Below are positions 13,419 through 20,332 of a stretch of DNA of 20,332 bases, one piece after another (position 1 is the first letter of the stretch; every line of letters starts with the position of its first letter). The notes beneath the pieces are model-generated. The model was not told the DNA's origin. It made no database searches and saw only the letters and a list, made by a program, of their open reading frames with translations. Position numbers and translations under genes: made by a program. This stretch comes from UBA1794 sp964439955 (GTDB lineage Bacteria > Bacteroidota > Bacteroidia > Bacteroidales > Bacteroidaceae). The stretch is from positions 1 through 20,332 of the forward strand of contig CAYTPX010000034.1 in NCBI GenBank assembly GCA_964439955.1. The letters run 5' to 3'.

Positions 13419-15770
13419 ATGCAAGACAAACTCCCTTTCGCCCTGTTGCTGCTGCTCTGCCTCGTGATGGGCGCGGCGACTTTCTGGGAAAAGGAATTAG
13501 GCAGTGAAGCCCTATCCGAGGCCGTATACCATAGCGGGTGGTTCATTCTTTTATGGGCCGCCCTCCTTTTTTCCGGCCTGTGGCTCCTGTTGCGCCGCAA
13601 GCGCAAAGCGCTCCGCCTGCCGGCCTTGCTGCTCCACTCCGCGTTCGTCCTGATTTTGGCCGGGGCGATGCTCACCCACCTCACCTCCGTCTACGGGTTG
13701 CTCCACCTGAGGCAGGGGATTCCGGAAAACACCTTCCGCGCCAAGCACAAACGGCACTGGAGCAATGAACAGAGCGGCAACTTGCGCCAGCTTCCCTTCA
13801 GCGTCACGCTCCAGGAGTTCCGCATCGTTTACTACCCCGGCACGCAAGCCCCCGCTGACTATGCCAGCACGGTACTCGTATCCCACGACACACAAAGGGG
13901 AAAAGACCCGGCATCCAAAGAAAAAAGGACAGGCGCTTACGAGGAAAAGCCCCAAGGCTTTGCCCAAGAAACGCAAGGGCTAATCTCCATGAACCGCATC
14001 CTCAACGTAAAAGGCTACCGGCTCTACCAGAGTTCTTACGACCCGGACGGGCGGGGGAGCTGGCTCATGGTGAACTACGACCCATGGGGAATACCCGTCA
14101 CTTACACCGGTTACGCCCTCCTGGCACTCTCCATGCTCCTCATACTACTGGATCCGAAAGGCACGTTCCGCAACCTGCTGCGCCATCCGGCCTTGCGCCG
14201 CAGCGCGACAGCCCTGCTCCTGCTGCTCGGCCTGCCCGCGGCAGCCCCGGCGTCGGAGGGACTCGAACGGATGGACCGTGCATGGCTGGAGACCCAGACG
14301 CTCCCGTCCCCGCAAGCCAAGGAGATGGGCGGACTGCAAGTGCTCTACAACAACCGGATTACCCCGCTGAACACGCTGGCACGCGACTTCACGCTCAAGC
14401 TCACCGGCACGGCACGCTACCGCGGCATGCGCCCCGAGCAGTTCCTCGCGGGATGGCTCTTTTACCCGCAAGCGTGGCAGTTCGAGCCATTCTTCCACAT
14501 AGGAAACGCCGAACTGCGCAAATGCTTGGGCACAGGGAAACAGGCCGCATTCGTGGACTTCTTCACCGGATCGAAAGAATACAAGCTGCAACAAATCTGG
14601 GACAGGCTCAACCCGGGGCAAAGCTCCGCCACACCGCTGGCCAAAGCCATCATGGAAACCAACGAACAAGTGCAGCTCATCGCCATGCTCCAAGGAGGGG
14701 CACTGCTGAAAGTATTCCCCCTCCCGGCCCCGGACGGAAGCATCGGGTGGTATTCGCCCACCGATTCCCTGCCGCCGGGCACGGGCGAAACGGAAACGTG
14801 CTTCGTGCGCGGCTTCTTCACACTGCTCCACGAGCGCATCGTGGCCAAGGACTCCGCCGGCATAAGGGAACTCATCGGCAAACTCGCCTCCTACCAGCGG
14901 CAGGCGGGCGGGCGCACCCTGCTGGACGGCACGGCGCTCCACGCGGAAATCTGCTACAACCGCTTCGAACCCTCCGCATGGCTCTACCGCCTGTGCCTCA
15001 CCTGCGGCCTGTGCGGATTCCTCATTTTCCTTTTTGCCCCGGGGCAGTCCGCCCTTGCCCGGAAAGGCGGAAAGATACTGCGCGCCGTGTTCCCTGCCGT
15101 GTTCCTGGCCTTGACGGCCACGGTGGCAGTGCGCAGCTACATATCAGGCCGACTTCCGCTGGGAAACGGCTACGAAACGATGCTCTTCCTTGCTTGGGTA
15201 ATCCAACTGCTCACCCTCTTCCTCAGCCGGCGCATGCCCCTGCTGGGCACGGCCTTCGGCTTCCTGCTCTCCGGCTTCACCCTACTGGTGAGCACGCTGG
15301 GACAGATGAACCCGCAAATCACGCCGCTCATGCCCGTACTGCTCTCGCCGTGGCTAAGTTTGCACGTGTCGGTCATCATGATGGCCTACGCCCTCTACGC
15401 CTTCACCTGCCTCTGCGGGCTAACGGCATTGGCACTCATGCGCCAAAGACGGGAGGAAGAGGTGGAAAAGCTGACCGTCCTGAGCCGGTTGCTGCTCTTT
15501 CCGGCCACGTTCCTGCTTGGCATCGGTATTTTTGCCGGGGCGGTCTGGGCCAATGCCAGCTGGGGTACTTACTGGTCGTGGGACCCTAAAGAAGTATGGG
15601 CGCTCATCTCTTTCTTGATTTATTCATTGCCGCTCCACCGGGGCAGCCTTCCCTGCTTCAAAAGCGCCCGCACGTACCATATCTACACGGCCGCAGCTTT
15701 CCTTTCGCTGCTGATGACGTATTTCGGGGTGAATTACTTTTTGGGCGGAATGCACAGCTACGCGGGCTGA
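13419..15770 (+). CDS. Fused ResB (CcsB)-CcsA cytochrome c synthase (System II)
   Basis: An integral membrane protein of 783 residues that exports haem and attaches it to apocytochrome c. The N-terminal ResB/CcsB part has hydrophobic helices at about 5-24, 40-60 and 68-90, an extracytoplasmic region, then a helix near 228-250. A long periplasmic region covers about 260-525. The CcsA part is a multi-helix bundle with the haem-handling motif WGTYWSWDPKEVW (715-727, WWD-type) and candidate haem-ligand histidines at 649 (LSLHVS) and 754 (TYHIYT). Fusions of this kind are usual in Bacteroidetes and often sit beside nrfH/nrfA; here the upstream partner is a RidA-like gene. Residues about 160-189 contain repeat copy E in frame, interrupting the ResB-like sequence between VLVSHD and ISMNRIL. 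The 3' end overlaps the convergent ABC ATPase gene by 13 bp. Confidence 0.88.
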   Translation: MQDKLPFALLLLLCLVMGAATFWEKELGSEALSEAVYHSGWFILLWAALLFSGLWLLLRRKRKALRLPALLLHSAFVLILAGAMLTHLTSVYGLLHLRQGIPENTFRAKHKRHWSNEQSGNLRQLPFSVTLQEFRIVYYPGTQAPADYASTVLVSHDTQRGKDPASKEKRTGAYEEKPQGFAQETQGLISMNRILNVKGYRLYQSSYDPDGRGSWLMVNYDPWGIPVTYTGYALLALSMLLILLDPKGTFRNLLRHPALRRSATALLLLLGLPAAAPASEGLERMDRAWLETQTLPSPQAKEMGGLQVLYNNRITPLNTLARDFTLKLTGTARYRGMRPEQFLAGWLFYPQAWQFEPFFHIGNAELRKCLGTGKQAAFVDFFTGSKEYKLQQIWDRLNPGQSSATPLAKAIMETNEQVQLIAMLQGGALLKVFPLPAPDGSIGWYSPTDSLPPGTGETETCFVRGFFTLLHERIVAKDSAGIRELIGKLASYQRQAGGRTLLDGTALHAEICYNRFEPSAWLYRLCLTCGLCGFLIFLFAPGQSALARKGGKILRAVFPAVFLALTATVAVRSYISGRLPLGNGYETMLFLAWVIQLLTLFLSRRMPLLGTAFGFLLSGFTLLVSTLGQMNPQITPLMPVLLSPWLSLHVSVIMMAYALYAFTCLCGLTALALMRQRREEEVEKLTVLSRLLLFPATFLLGIGIFAGAVWANASWGTYWSWDPKEVWALISFLIYSLPLHRGSLPCFKSARTYHIYTAAAFLSLLMTYFGVNYFLGGMHSYAG
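13931..13981. repeat. Dispersed short repeat, copy E, inside the cytochrome c synthase gene
   Basis: The stretch starts AGGCGCTTACGAGGAAAAGC and aligns with copy D (AGGCGCTTCCCGGCAAAAGC). On the minus strand it reads TTGGGC-AAAGCCTTGGGG-CTTTTCC, like copies A and B. It encodes about residues 171-188 (AYEEKPQGFAQETQGL) without shifting the frame. Confidence 0.6.
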
Positions 15771-16552
15771 CCACCCGTGCCGCGCATGATTTCCATGCGC
15801 ATCGTCCCTGCATCGATGCGGAAGGAAGGGCTGCTGAACGCCTGCTCCAGAAGGCCGAGGCGTGCCAGTTCGGCGGGCGTGCCCGAATAGTTGTGGCCGT
15901 CAGGGGCAAGGAGGCGGAAGGAATCGGCCGTCTGGAGCGCCAAATCCAGCTCATGCGTGGAAAGGAGGATGCCCTTCCCCTCCTCGTGCGCCAAGCGGGC
16001 GAGCATCAAAAGCAGCTCTACGCGGTTGGGAAGGTCGAGATGGGCAGTGGGCTCGTCAAGCAAGATATAAGGGGTAGCCTGGCACAAGGCCACGGCGACC
16101 AACGCCCGTTGCCGTTCACCGTCGGAAAGGGAACGGAGAGAACGGGAGGCCAAATGGGCGATGCCCGCAGCGCGCAGGCTTTGTTCGACTTGGGCCTCAT
16201 CGGAGTCGGTAAGGCGCGCCGAAAGGCCGGTATAGGGGCTACGACCCCAAGCGACGAAGCCCCGCACGGAAAGGTAAGGTACTTCGAAACGGTCGGTGAG
16301 CACCACGGCCAGTTTCCGTGCGCGTTCCTTGGGCGGAAGCCCGGAAAGGAGTTCCCCATCCAAGCATATCTCGCCGGAGAGAGGCTCCTGCAAACCGGCC
16401 AACGTGCGCAACAGGGTGGACTTCCCGCTACCGTTAGCCCCGAGCAAACAGGCGAATTCCCCAGGACAGAGTTGCAAGTCTATGCCACGGCGCACACGAG
16501 CCACCCCGTGCCGGGTGCGGTAGCCGATATCCAACTGTCGTGCTTCGAACAT
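15758..16552 (-). CDS. ABC transporter ATP-binding protein (FecE/BtuD type)
   Basis: A 264-residue ATPase for import of an iron complex, haem or cobalamin. It has Walker A GANGSGKST (38-46), signature LSDGE (142-146), Walker B ILLDEP (163-168), D-loop AHLD (170-173) and switch His200 (STHE). The usual Q-loop Gln is not seen: the sequence is VVLTDRFEVPYLSV (83-96). A TE/TD variant here also occurs in relatives from this phylum, to my recollection. The cognate permease and binding protein are not in the window, so the substrate is open. The ATG at 16552 lies 13 nt after the rimM stop, suggesting co-transcription. The 3' end overlaps the convergent cytochrome c gene by 13 bp. Confidence 0.88.
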   Translation of the reverse strand: MFEARQLDIGYRTRHGVARVRRGIDLQLCPGEFACLLGANGSGKSTLLRTLAGLQEPLSGEICLDGELLSGLPPKERARKLAVVLTDRFEVPYLSVRGFVAWGRSPYTGLSARLTDSDEAQVEQSLRAAGIAHLASRSLRSLSDGERQRALVAVALCQATPYILLDEPTAHLDLPNRVELLLMLARLAHEEGKGILLSTHELDLALQTADSFRLLAPDGHNYSGTPAELARLGLLEQAFSSPSFRIDAGTMRMEIMRGTGGQPA

Positions 16553-16565
16553 GGGGCCAAGCAGG

Positions 16566-17123
16566 TTATTCGGGTTCGGGGTTGCCGCCTTTTCCGGAAG
16601 CGTTCAACCCCACCAATCCTTCAGGCAGGCGGGTATGGAGGAGACGCGTTTCCGCATCGATACGCACGATGAACTCCTCGTGGGCGGGAACCAAGACAGT
16701 TTCTGCCTCCCGCTGCACTCCGAACAAGACATTGACCGTAGAGTCATCCACGAACTCCACCGTGCCGAGGTAGCCCAGCCGTTCGTCTTCCACGCGGAAG
16801 CCCACAAAATAATGGCACGAAGCGGGTTCGCCATCTGGATGCTGCCGAGCCAATTCACGCGGCAAGTAAACCTCGGCCTGGGTGAAAGCCGCAGCCTTCT
16901 GTTGCGAATCCACGCCTTCCAACCGGATCAACGCCGAGCGCGCCGAACGGAAGCGGCAACTCTCGATGAAGAAAGGCACGGGGATTCCGTCGCGGAACAC
17001 GATGAGGTATTCCGCCCCGGCACGGTCGAAGATGTCGTCGGTAAAGGTGAAACTCAACTCCCCATGCACGCCGTGGGGGCCGTTGAACACCCCGATTTTA
17101 TACAATTCATCGATGGAAATCAT
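16566..17123 (-). CDS. rimM: Ribosome maturation factor RimM
   Basis: This 185-residue protein binds ribosomal protein S19 and helps assemble the 30S head. The N-terminal RimM barrel carries IGVFNGPHGVHGELS (10-24), the family signature. The PRC-barrel half (about 103-172) includes HYFVGFRV, LGTVEFVDDSTVNVL and VLVPAHEEFIVRID. It starts with MISIDELYKIG and has full family length. It lies 136 nt after murA, separated by repeat copy F and a hairpin, and 13 nt before the ABC ATPase gene. Confidence 0.93.
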   Translation of the reverse strand: MISIDELYKIGVFNGPHGVHGELSFTFTDDIFDRAGAEYLIVFRDGIPVPFFIESCRFRSARSALIRLEGVDSQQKAAAFTQAEVYLPRELARQHPDGEPASCHYFVGFRVEDERLGYLGTVEFVDDSTVNVLFGVQREAETVLVPAHEEFIVRIDAETRLLHTRLPEGLVGLNASGKGGNPEPE

Positions 17124-17152
17124 ATTTTCTATTCCCGTTTTTCCAAAAACGC

Positions 17153-17234
17153 TAAAGTCTTTTCCTCAAAAGCGCCTGCGCTTTCCGCCCCAAGCGGCAT
17201 GGCTTTTCCCGGAAACCAGCCCCGGCCTTTCCCC
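17153..17234. repeat. Dispersed short repeat, copy F
   Basis: The murA-rimM gap holds the perfect dyad AAAGCGC-CT-GCGCTTT (17170-17185). Its 15-base core equals copy D (11128-11142). Then come GGCTTTTCCCGGAAACC and GGCCTTTCCCCGCC. The motif order differs from copies B and C, so this looks like a rearranged mosaic of the same blocks. No gene is visible here. Confidence 0.65.
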
Positions 17235-17255
17235 GCCGCAGCATGGCGCTGCGGC
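17235..17255. terminator. 8-bp GC hairpin just after the murA stop
   Basis: GCCGCAGC (17235-17242) and GCTGCGGC (17248-17255) pair perfectly around a 5-nt loop, 4 nt beyond the murA stop on the minus strand. No U-run follows, so it may attenuate or protect the transcript rather than end it. Together with copy F it separates murA from rimM. Confidence 0.45.
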
Positions 17256-17259
17256 ACAA

Positions 17260-18564
17260 TCAGAGGCGCGTAATATGCGCTCCCAAGGCGCGCAGGCGGT
17301 CTTCAATATGCTCGTATCCACGGTCGATCTGCTCGATGTTGTCAATGCGGCTCGTGCCTTTCGCGCTCAAGGCGGCGATAAGGAGGGCTATCCCCGCACG
17401 TATGTCGGGCGACGACATACGCCCGCCGCGCAACTGCAAGGCACGGTCGTGGCCAATGACCACGGCCCGGTGCGGGTCGCAGAGGATGATGTTGGCACCC
17501 ATGTCTATCAATTTGTCCACAAAGAAGAGCCGGCTTTCAAACATCTTCTGGTGGATCAGCACAGAGCCCTTGGCCTGCGTGGCCACCACGAGCAGGACGC
17601 TCAACAAATCGGGCGTCAAACCGGGCCAAGGCGCATCGGCCAACGTGAGGATCGTACCGTCAATAAACGAAGAGATTTCGTAATGTTCCTGCACGGGGAT
17701 GAACAAATCGTCGCCGCGCAGCTCCATCCGGATGCCCAAACGCGCGAAAACGGAGGGAATGATGCCGAGATTGGGATAAGACACATCCTTTATGGTCAGT
17801 TCGCTGGCGGTCATGGCCGCCATGCCTATGAAACTCCCGATTTCAATCATGTCGGGCAGGACAGTGTGCGTAGTGCCATGCAAGGCCGATACGCCCGTTA
17901 TGGTCAACAAGTTGGAGCCTATCCCCTCAATACGTGCCCCCATGCGGTTGAGCATACGGCAGAGTTGCTGCAAGTAAGGCTCGCAGGCGGCATTATAGAG
18001 GGTAGTCTCGCCCGGGGCCAGCACCGCTGCCATGACCACATTGGCGGTTCCCGTGACAGAGGCCTCATCCAAGAGAATATATGTGCCCCGAAGGTGTTCG
18101 CCGCTGATGGCATAGGCCTGTTTCTCCGCATCGTATATAAATTCCGCCCCGAGTTTCTGTATGCCGAGGAAGTGGGTGTCCAGACGACGACGCCCAATTT
18201 TGTCGCCGCCCGGCTTGGAAATATATGCCCGCCCGAACCGTCCGAGCAAAGCGCCGAGCAGCATGACCGAACCGCGTAGGCTGGAGCACTTATGGATAAA
18301 CTCTTGGCTCTGGAGGTAAGCCATATTGACCGAGCGGGCGCAAAAACGCCAACTCCCCCCGCCTAGGGCAACGGCCTGCACGCCCATCTCTACCAGAAGC
18401 TGGATGAGGTTATCCACGTCCAATATGGCAGGGACATTATGGACTACCACCTCGTCCGGCGTGAGCAACGTGGCACAAAGGATTTCAAGCACTTCGTTTT
18501 TTGCGCCCTGCGGGCGGATTTCCCCACAGAGGGGATGCCCGCCTTCAATGATGAATGCTCCCAT
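17260..18564 (-). CDS. murA: UDP-N-acetylglucosamine 1-carboxyvinyltransferase (MurA), Asp-type active site
   Basis: First committed step of peptidoglycan synthesis: transfer of enolpyruvate from PEP to UDP-GlcNAc in the cytosol. Lys22-Asn23 (QGAKNEVL), Arg97 (SSLRGSV), Arg126 and the C-terminal DRGYEHIEDRL are the conserved substrate contacts. In the flexible loop the sequence is PGGDKIGRRRLDTH (118-131), where E. coli has PGGCAIGARPVDLH, so the catalytic Cys115 is replaced by Asp121 (codon GAC at 18204-18202). Enzymes with Asp here stay active but resist fosfomycin. At 434 residues it is slightly longer than E. coli MurA (419). ATG 18564 gives the family start (MGAFIIEGG); an ATG 14 codons upstream lacks support. 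It follows DUF4290 by 108 nt. Confidence 0.94.
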   Translation of the reverse strand: MGAFIIEGGHPLCGEIRPQGAKNEVLEILCATLLTPDEVVVHNVPAILDVDNLIQLLVEMGVQAVALGGGSWRFCARSVNMAYLQSQEFIHKCSSLRGSVMLLGALLGRFGRAYISKPGGDKIGRRRLDTHFLGIQKLGAEFIYDAEKQAYAISGEHLRGTYILLDEASVTGTANVVMAAVLAPGETTLYNAACEPYLQQLCRMLNRMGARIEGIGSNLLTITGVSALHGTTHTVLPDMIEIGSFIGMAAMTASELTIKDVSYPNLGIIPSVFARLGIRMELRGDDLFIPVQEHYEISSFIDGTILTLADAPWPGLTPDLLSVLLVVATQAKGSVLIHQKMFESRLFFVDKLIDMGANIILCDPHRAVVIGHDRALQLRGGRMSSPDIRAGIALLIAALSAKGTSRIDNIEQIDRGYEHIEDRLRALGAHITRL

Positions 18565-18672
18565 GCGAAAGACCGTGTTGCAGGAGAAACGTGCGTCCCG
18601 GGCCACTCCGCCGCGGCAGGAAGCGGGGCTTTTCCCTTCGGGGCGAGCCCGCCGGCCGAACGTTTCCCATAG

Positions 18673-19326
18673 TTATTTGTTGTAATTCTTATATTGTTTC
18701 CCGAAGCGGTACTGTTTATTATAGTTCCGGTTGTAGCCCTTTTGCTTGCGTTGGCCGGGGATGTAGGGCAACGTGGCATTCTTGAAATTGTCAGGCAGGC
18801 GCATGTCCCGTTCTTGGATGGTAATAGCCCCGTCGGTAAACTCCCGTATGTCGGCAAAAATCTTGCGGTCTTCCACGCTGTCCTTGTTCCAATTTAAATA
18901 GTCGCGCTTCATGGCACAAGCGATCAAGTAGACATATGAAGCTTTTTGCGGCCCGTCAGGCATGGCAGCGGCACGGTCGAGCAGGTTCAAGACATAGCGC
19001 CCGTAGTGGCGGCAGCGCACGGGGCGCGACGGGTAGGGCAGCGGTTCGGGGCGGACATTCAAGTCCTCCTTGCGCACCACGGGGCAAGGATAGTCGATAT
19101 CGAGGCGGAAATCGGACATGATGGCCAAATGGTCCCATAACTTATGGCTTTGGTCTGAGGCATCGCGCAACTGGGGAAACATCGTCCCCATGATGCGGAT
19201 GATGGTTCGCGCGCAACGGTCGCGCAAGGCACGGTCGGGAATCGTCAAGGCATAGTCTACCATGCTCTGGATGCTCCGCCCGTATTCGGGCAAGGGCAGA
19301 GAGGCCTGTTGGGTATTGTAGTGCAT
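18673..19326 (-). CDS. DUF4290 family protein
   Basis: A 217-residue protein of unknown function, conserved in Bacteroidetes between tsaB and murA. It opens MHYNTQQASLPLPEYGRSIQ, followed by predicted helices (SMVDYALTIPDRALRDRCARTIIRIM) and a conserved-looking HKLWDHLAIMSDFRLDIDYP block. The C-terminus, from about residue 190, is a basic Tyr/Asn-rich tail (GYNRNYNKQYRFGKQYKNYN), suggestive of RNA or ribosome contact; this is inference only. No signal peptide or membrane segment is seen. It starts 57 nt after tsaB and probably belongs to the same transcript. Confidence 0.88.
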   Translation of the reverse strand: MHYNTQQASLPLPEYGRSIQSMVDYALTIPDRALRDRCARTIIRIMGTMFPQLRDASDQSHKLWDHLAIMSDFRLDIDYPCPVVRKEDLNVRPEPLPYPSRPVRCRHYGRYVLNLLDRAAAMPDGPQKASYVYLIACAMKRDYLNWNKDSVEDRKIFADIREFTDGAITIQERDMRLPDNFKNATLPYIPGQRKQKGYNRNYNKQYRFGKQYKNYNK

Positions 19327-19341
19327 GTATTTCGGTTAAGC

Positions 19342-19358
19342 CCGGCCTAATCAGCCGG
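19342..19358. other. Small hairpin between tsaB and DUF4290
   Basis: CCGGC (19342-19346) and GCCGG (19354-19358) pair around a 7-nt loop in the 57-nt gap. A competing pairing between CCTAAT and ATTAGG is also possible on the minus strand. It is too weak to call a terminator. Confidence 0.25.
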
Positions 19359-19383
19359 ATACATTATTAGGTTTCAAGTCGGT

Positions 19384-20094
19384 TCAACGGGTTTCTTCCA
19401 GCATGTCGCGCTGCTTTCCCGCCACGAAGTCTTTCAAATAATAAGGCTCGAAGTAGGCCGTGTCGGCAAACTCACCGCGATGGTACGCCTGTTCGGCCAA
19501 AGGAGCCATGTGGCGCGCCAAGGGAATGATGCCGTCGACGAAGCGGGCATTCGGATGGGCGGCAAGTACGGGCTTGCATTTCTCCGCCCCCGTCCCGAAG
19601 AAATAGACAGGGCCTTGTTCCAAGAAAGGAAGGTACGTTCCGGACGTCACGATATCGGCTTCCACCGGACGCCGCTCCGTGAGGGCACGGTCGTAAAGGG
19701 CGGAATATACTTCCATGCGCCGGGCGTCCACCATGGGGCACAGAAGCGCCTCCTCGGGCAGCTCCTCCTCATAAAGCAACACAGGAGTGGCCAGCAGTTT
19801 CAACGTGGGCACGGCAATCAGGGGCACGCCCAAGCCATAGGCCACGCCCTTGGCCATCGACACGCCGATGCGCAAGCCTGTGTACGACCCGGGGCCGCTG
19901 CTCACCGCCACGGCGTCGAGGGGGATGGCATGGCTGTCGGCAAAACTGAGCGCTTGGTCAACAAATACCCCGAGCTGCACGTTGTGGTTCGCTTCACCGC
20001 GGACATCCTCGTCGGCATAGATGATTTGCGTATCTTGGCTGAGGGCCACGGAACAGGAGGCCGTGGAAGTATCAATATGAAGTATGCAAGGCAT
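19384..20094 (-). CDS. tsaB: tRNA threonylcarbamoyladenosine biosynthesis protein TsaB
   Basis: An ASKHA-fold partner of TsaD in making t6A37 on ANN-decoding tRNAs; cytosolic. The N-terminal ILHIDTSTASCSVAL (4-18) is the phosphate-1-like strand. The diagnostic block SSGPGSYTGLRIGVSMAKG begins near residue 65, followed by LGVPLIAVPTL. Later VDARRMEVYSALYD fits TsaB. At 236 residues it is full length. The start at 20094 is the only one that keeps the N-terminal strand. It heads the tsaB-DUF4290-murA-rimM-ABC run. Confidence 0.93.
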   Translation of the reverse strand: MPCILHIDTSTASCSVALSQDTQIIYADEDVRGEANHNVQLGVFVDQALSFADSHAIPLDAVAVSSGPGSYTGLRIGVSMAKGVAYGLGVPLIAVPTLKLLATPVLLYEEELPEEALLCPMVDARRMEVYSALYDRALTERRPVEADIVTSGTYLPFLEQGPVYFFGTGAEKCKPVLAAHPNARFVDGIIPLARHMAPLAEQAYHRGEFADTAYFEPYYLKDFVAGKQRDMLEETR

Positions 20095-20185
20095 TCGCTA
20101 ACTGTGCAATATTTGGGAGAAAAGAGGCCGGGGCATCTTCGACCGGACGGCTTCGCAAAAGCAAGCCCCAACCTGAAAGACGGGA

Positions 20186-20193
20186 CAAAGGTA
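20186..20193 (-). promoter_or_regulatory. -7 element for the tsaB cluster
   Basis: TACCTTTG on the minus strand matches TAnnTTTG. The predicted start near 20179 leaves a leader of about 85 nt before tsaB, longer than at other genes here. No -33 TTTG is seen at 19-21 nt upstream. Confidence 0.55.
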
Positions 20194-20274
20194 CATAATC
20201 CCCCGCAATATTAGTGAGTAGATAAGGAAGATTTTGCTCTCGGTTTACTTTTTCGTCAGCCATTCATACATAGA

Positions 20275-20304
20275 AATGATTACGCTACACTGACTAGCGT
20301 CATT
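20275..20304. other. Bulged hairpin in the AT-richer right edge
   Basis: AATGA...CGCTA pairs with TAGCG-TCATT (10 bp with a 3-nt bulge; ACGCTA/TAGCGT alone is a perfect 6-bp stem around CACTGAC). The surrounding 20200-20332 is visibly lower in GC than the rest of the window and contains no recognisable gene. It could be the terminator of a gene beyond the edge. Confidence 0.35.
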
Positions 20305-20332
20305 TAAGTTTGTCCACGCATCCTATGTTTGA

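Noticed and set aside
15596..16672. A 358-codon plus-strand open frame across the end of the cytochrome c gene and the ABC ATPase gene
   Set aside because: It is antisense to clear Walker A/B and signature motifs and has no recognisable domain.
20095..20332. A gene at the right edge
   Set aside because: No frame here has a recognisable start plus conserved sequence. The ATG near the last bases is too close to the end to judge.

Overview
The window is chromosomal DNA from a high-GC member of the Bacteroidales (by eye close to 60% GC; not computed). Four things point there. The -7 promoter elements have the Bacteroidetes form TAnnTTTG. Start codons lack Shine-Dalgarno sequences. Lineage genes are present (gldH, a PSP1/RicT protein next to holB, DUF4290). 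The gene order tsaB-DUF4290-murA-rimM is familiar from this group. Genus cannot be fixed from the sequence.

Layout, left to right. A tRNA-Leu(CAA) on the minus strand (24-105) with a well-formed promoter is followed by about 340 bases without a gene, filled with degenerate GGGAAA/TTTCCC repeats. Then comes a plus-strand pair: a mannose-1-phosphate guanylyltransferase and a long QueA-type tRNA ribosyltransferase-isomerase. A minus-strand cluster follows, transcribed metF > holB > PSP1/RicT > gldH (6920 down to 2895). A plus-strand GT2 glycosyltransferase (7109-8011) converges on a minus-strand long-chain acyl-CoA synthetase (9884-8034) at a perfect 12-bp hairpin. Divergent promoters (9904-9940) serve the acyl-CoA synthetase and a plus-strand M20 peptidase of the ArgE/DapE type. 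After that come a FemAB/GNAT-like acyltransferase, a RidA/YjgF-like protein and a fused cytochrome c synthase (ResB-CcsA type), all plus. The right third is a minus-strand housekeeping run, tsaB > DUF4290 > murA > rimM > FecE-type ABC ATPase (20094 down to 15758), whose last gene overlaps the end of the cytochrome c gene by 13 bp.

Most genes are core functions: cell wall (murA), t6A and queuosine-type tRNA modification (tsaB, queA-like), ribosome maturation (rimM), replication (holB), one-carbon metabolism (metF), ornithine/arginine metabolism, lipid activation, nucleotide sugars and glycan transfer. I see no phage, transposon, CRISPR, toxin-antitoxin or defence locus.

The most unusual signal is a dispersed, palindrome-rich short repeat family built on GGGAAA...TTTCCC half-sites about 20-25 bp apart. 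It occurs in at least five intergenic regions. One copy lies in frame inside the cytochrome c synthase gene. Other points of note are a MurA with Asp in place of the catalytic Cys (predicted fosfomycin resistance) and a RidA-like protein lacking the family's catalytic Arg.
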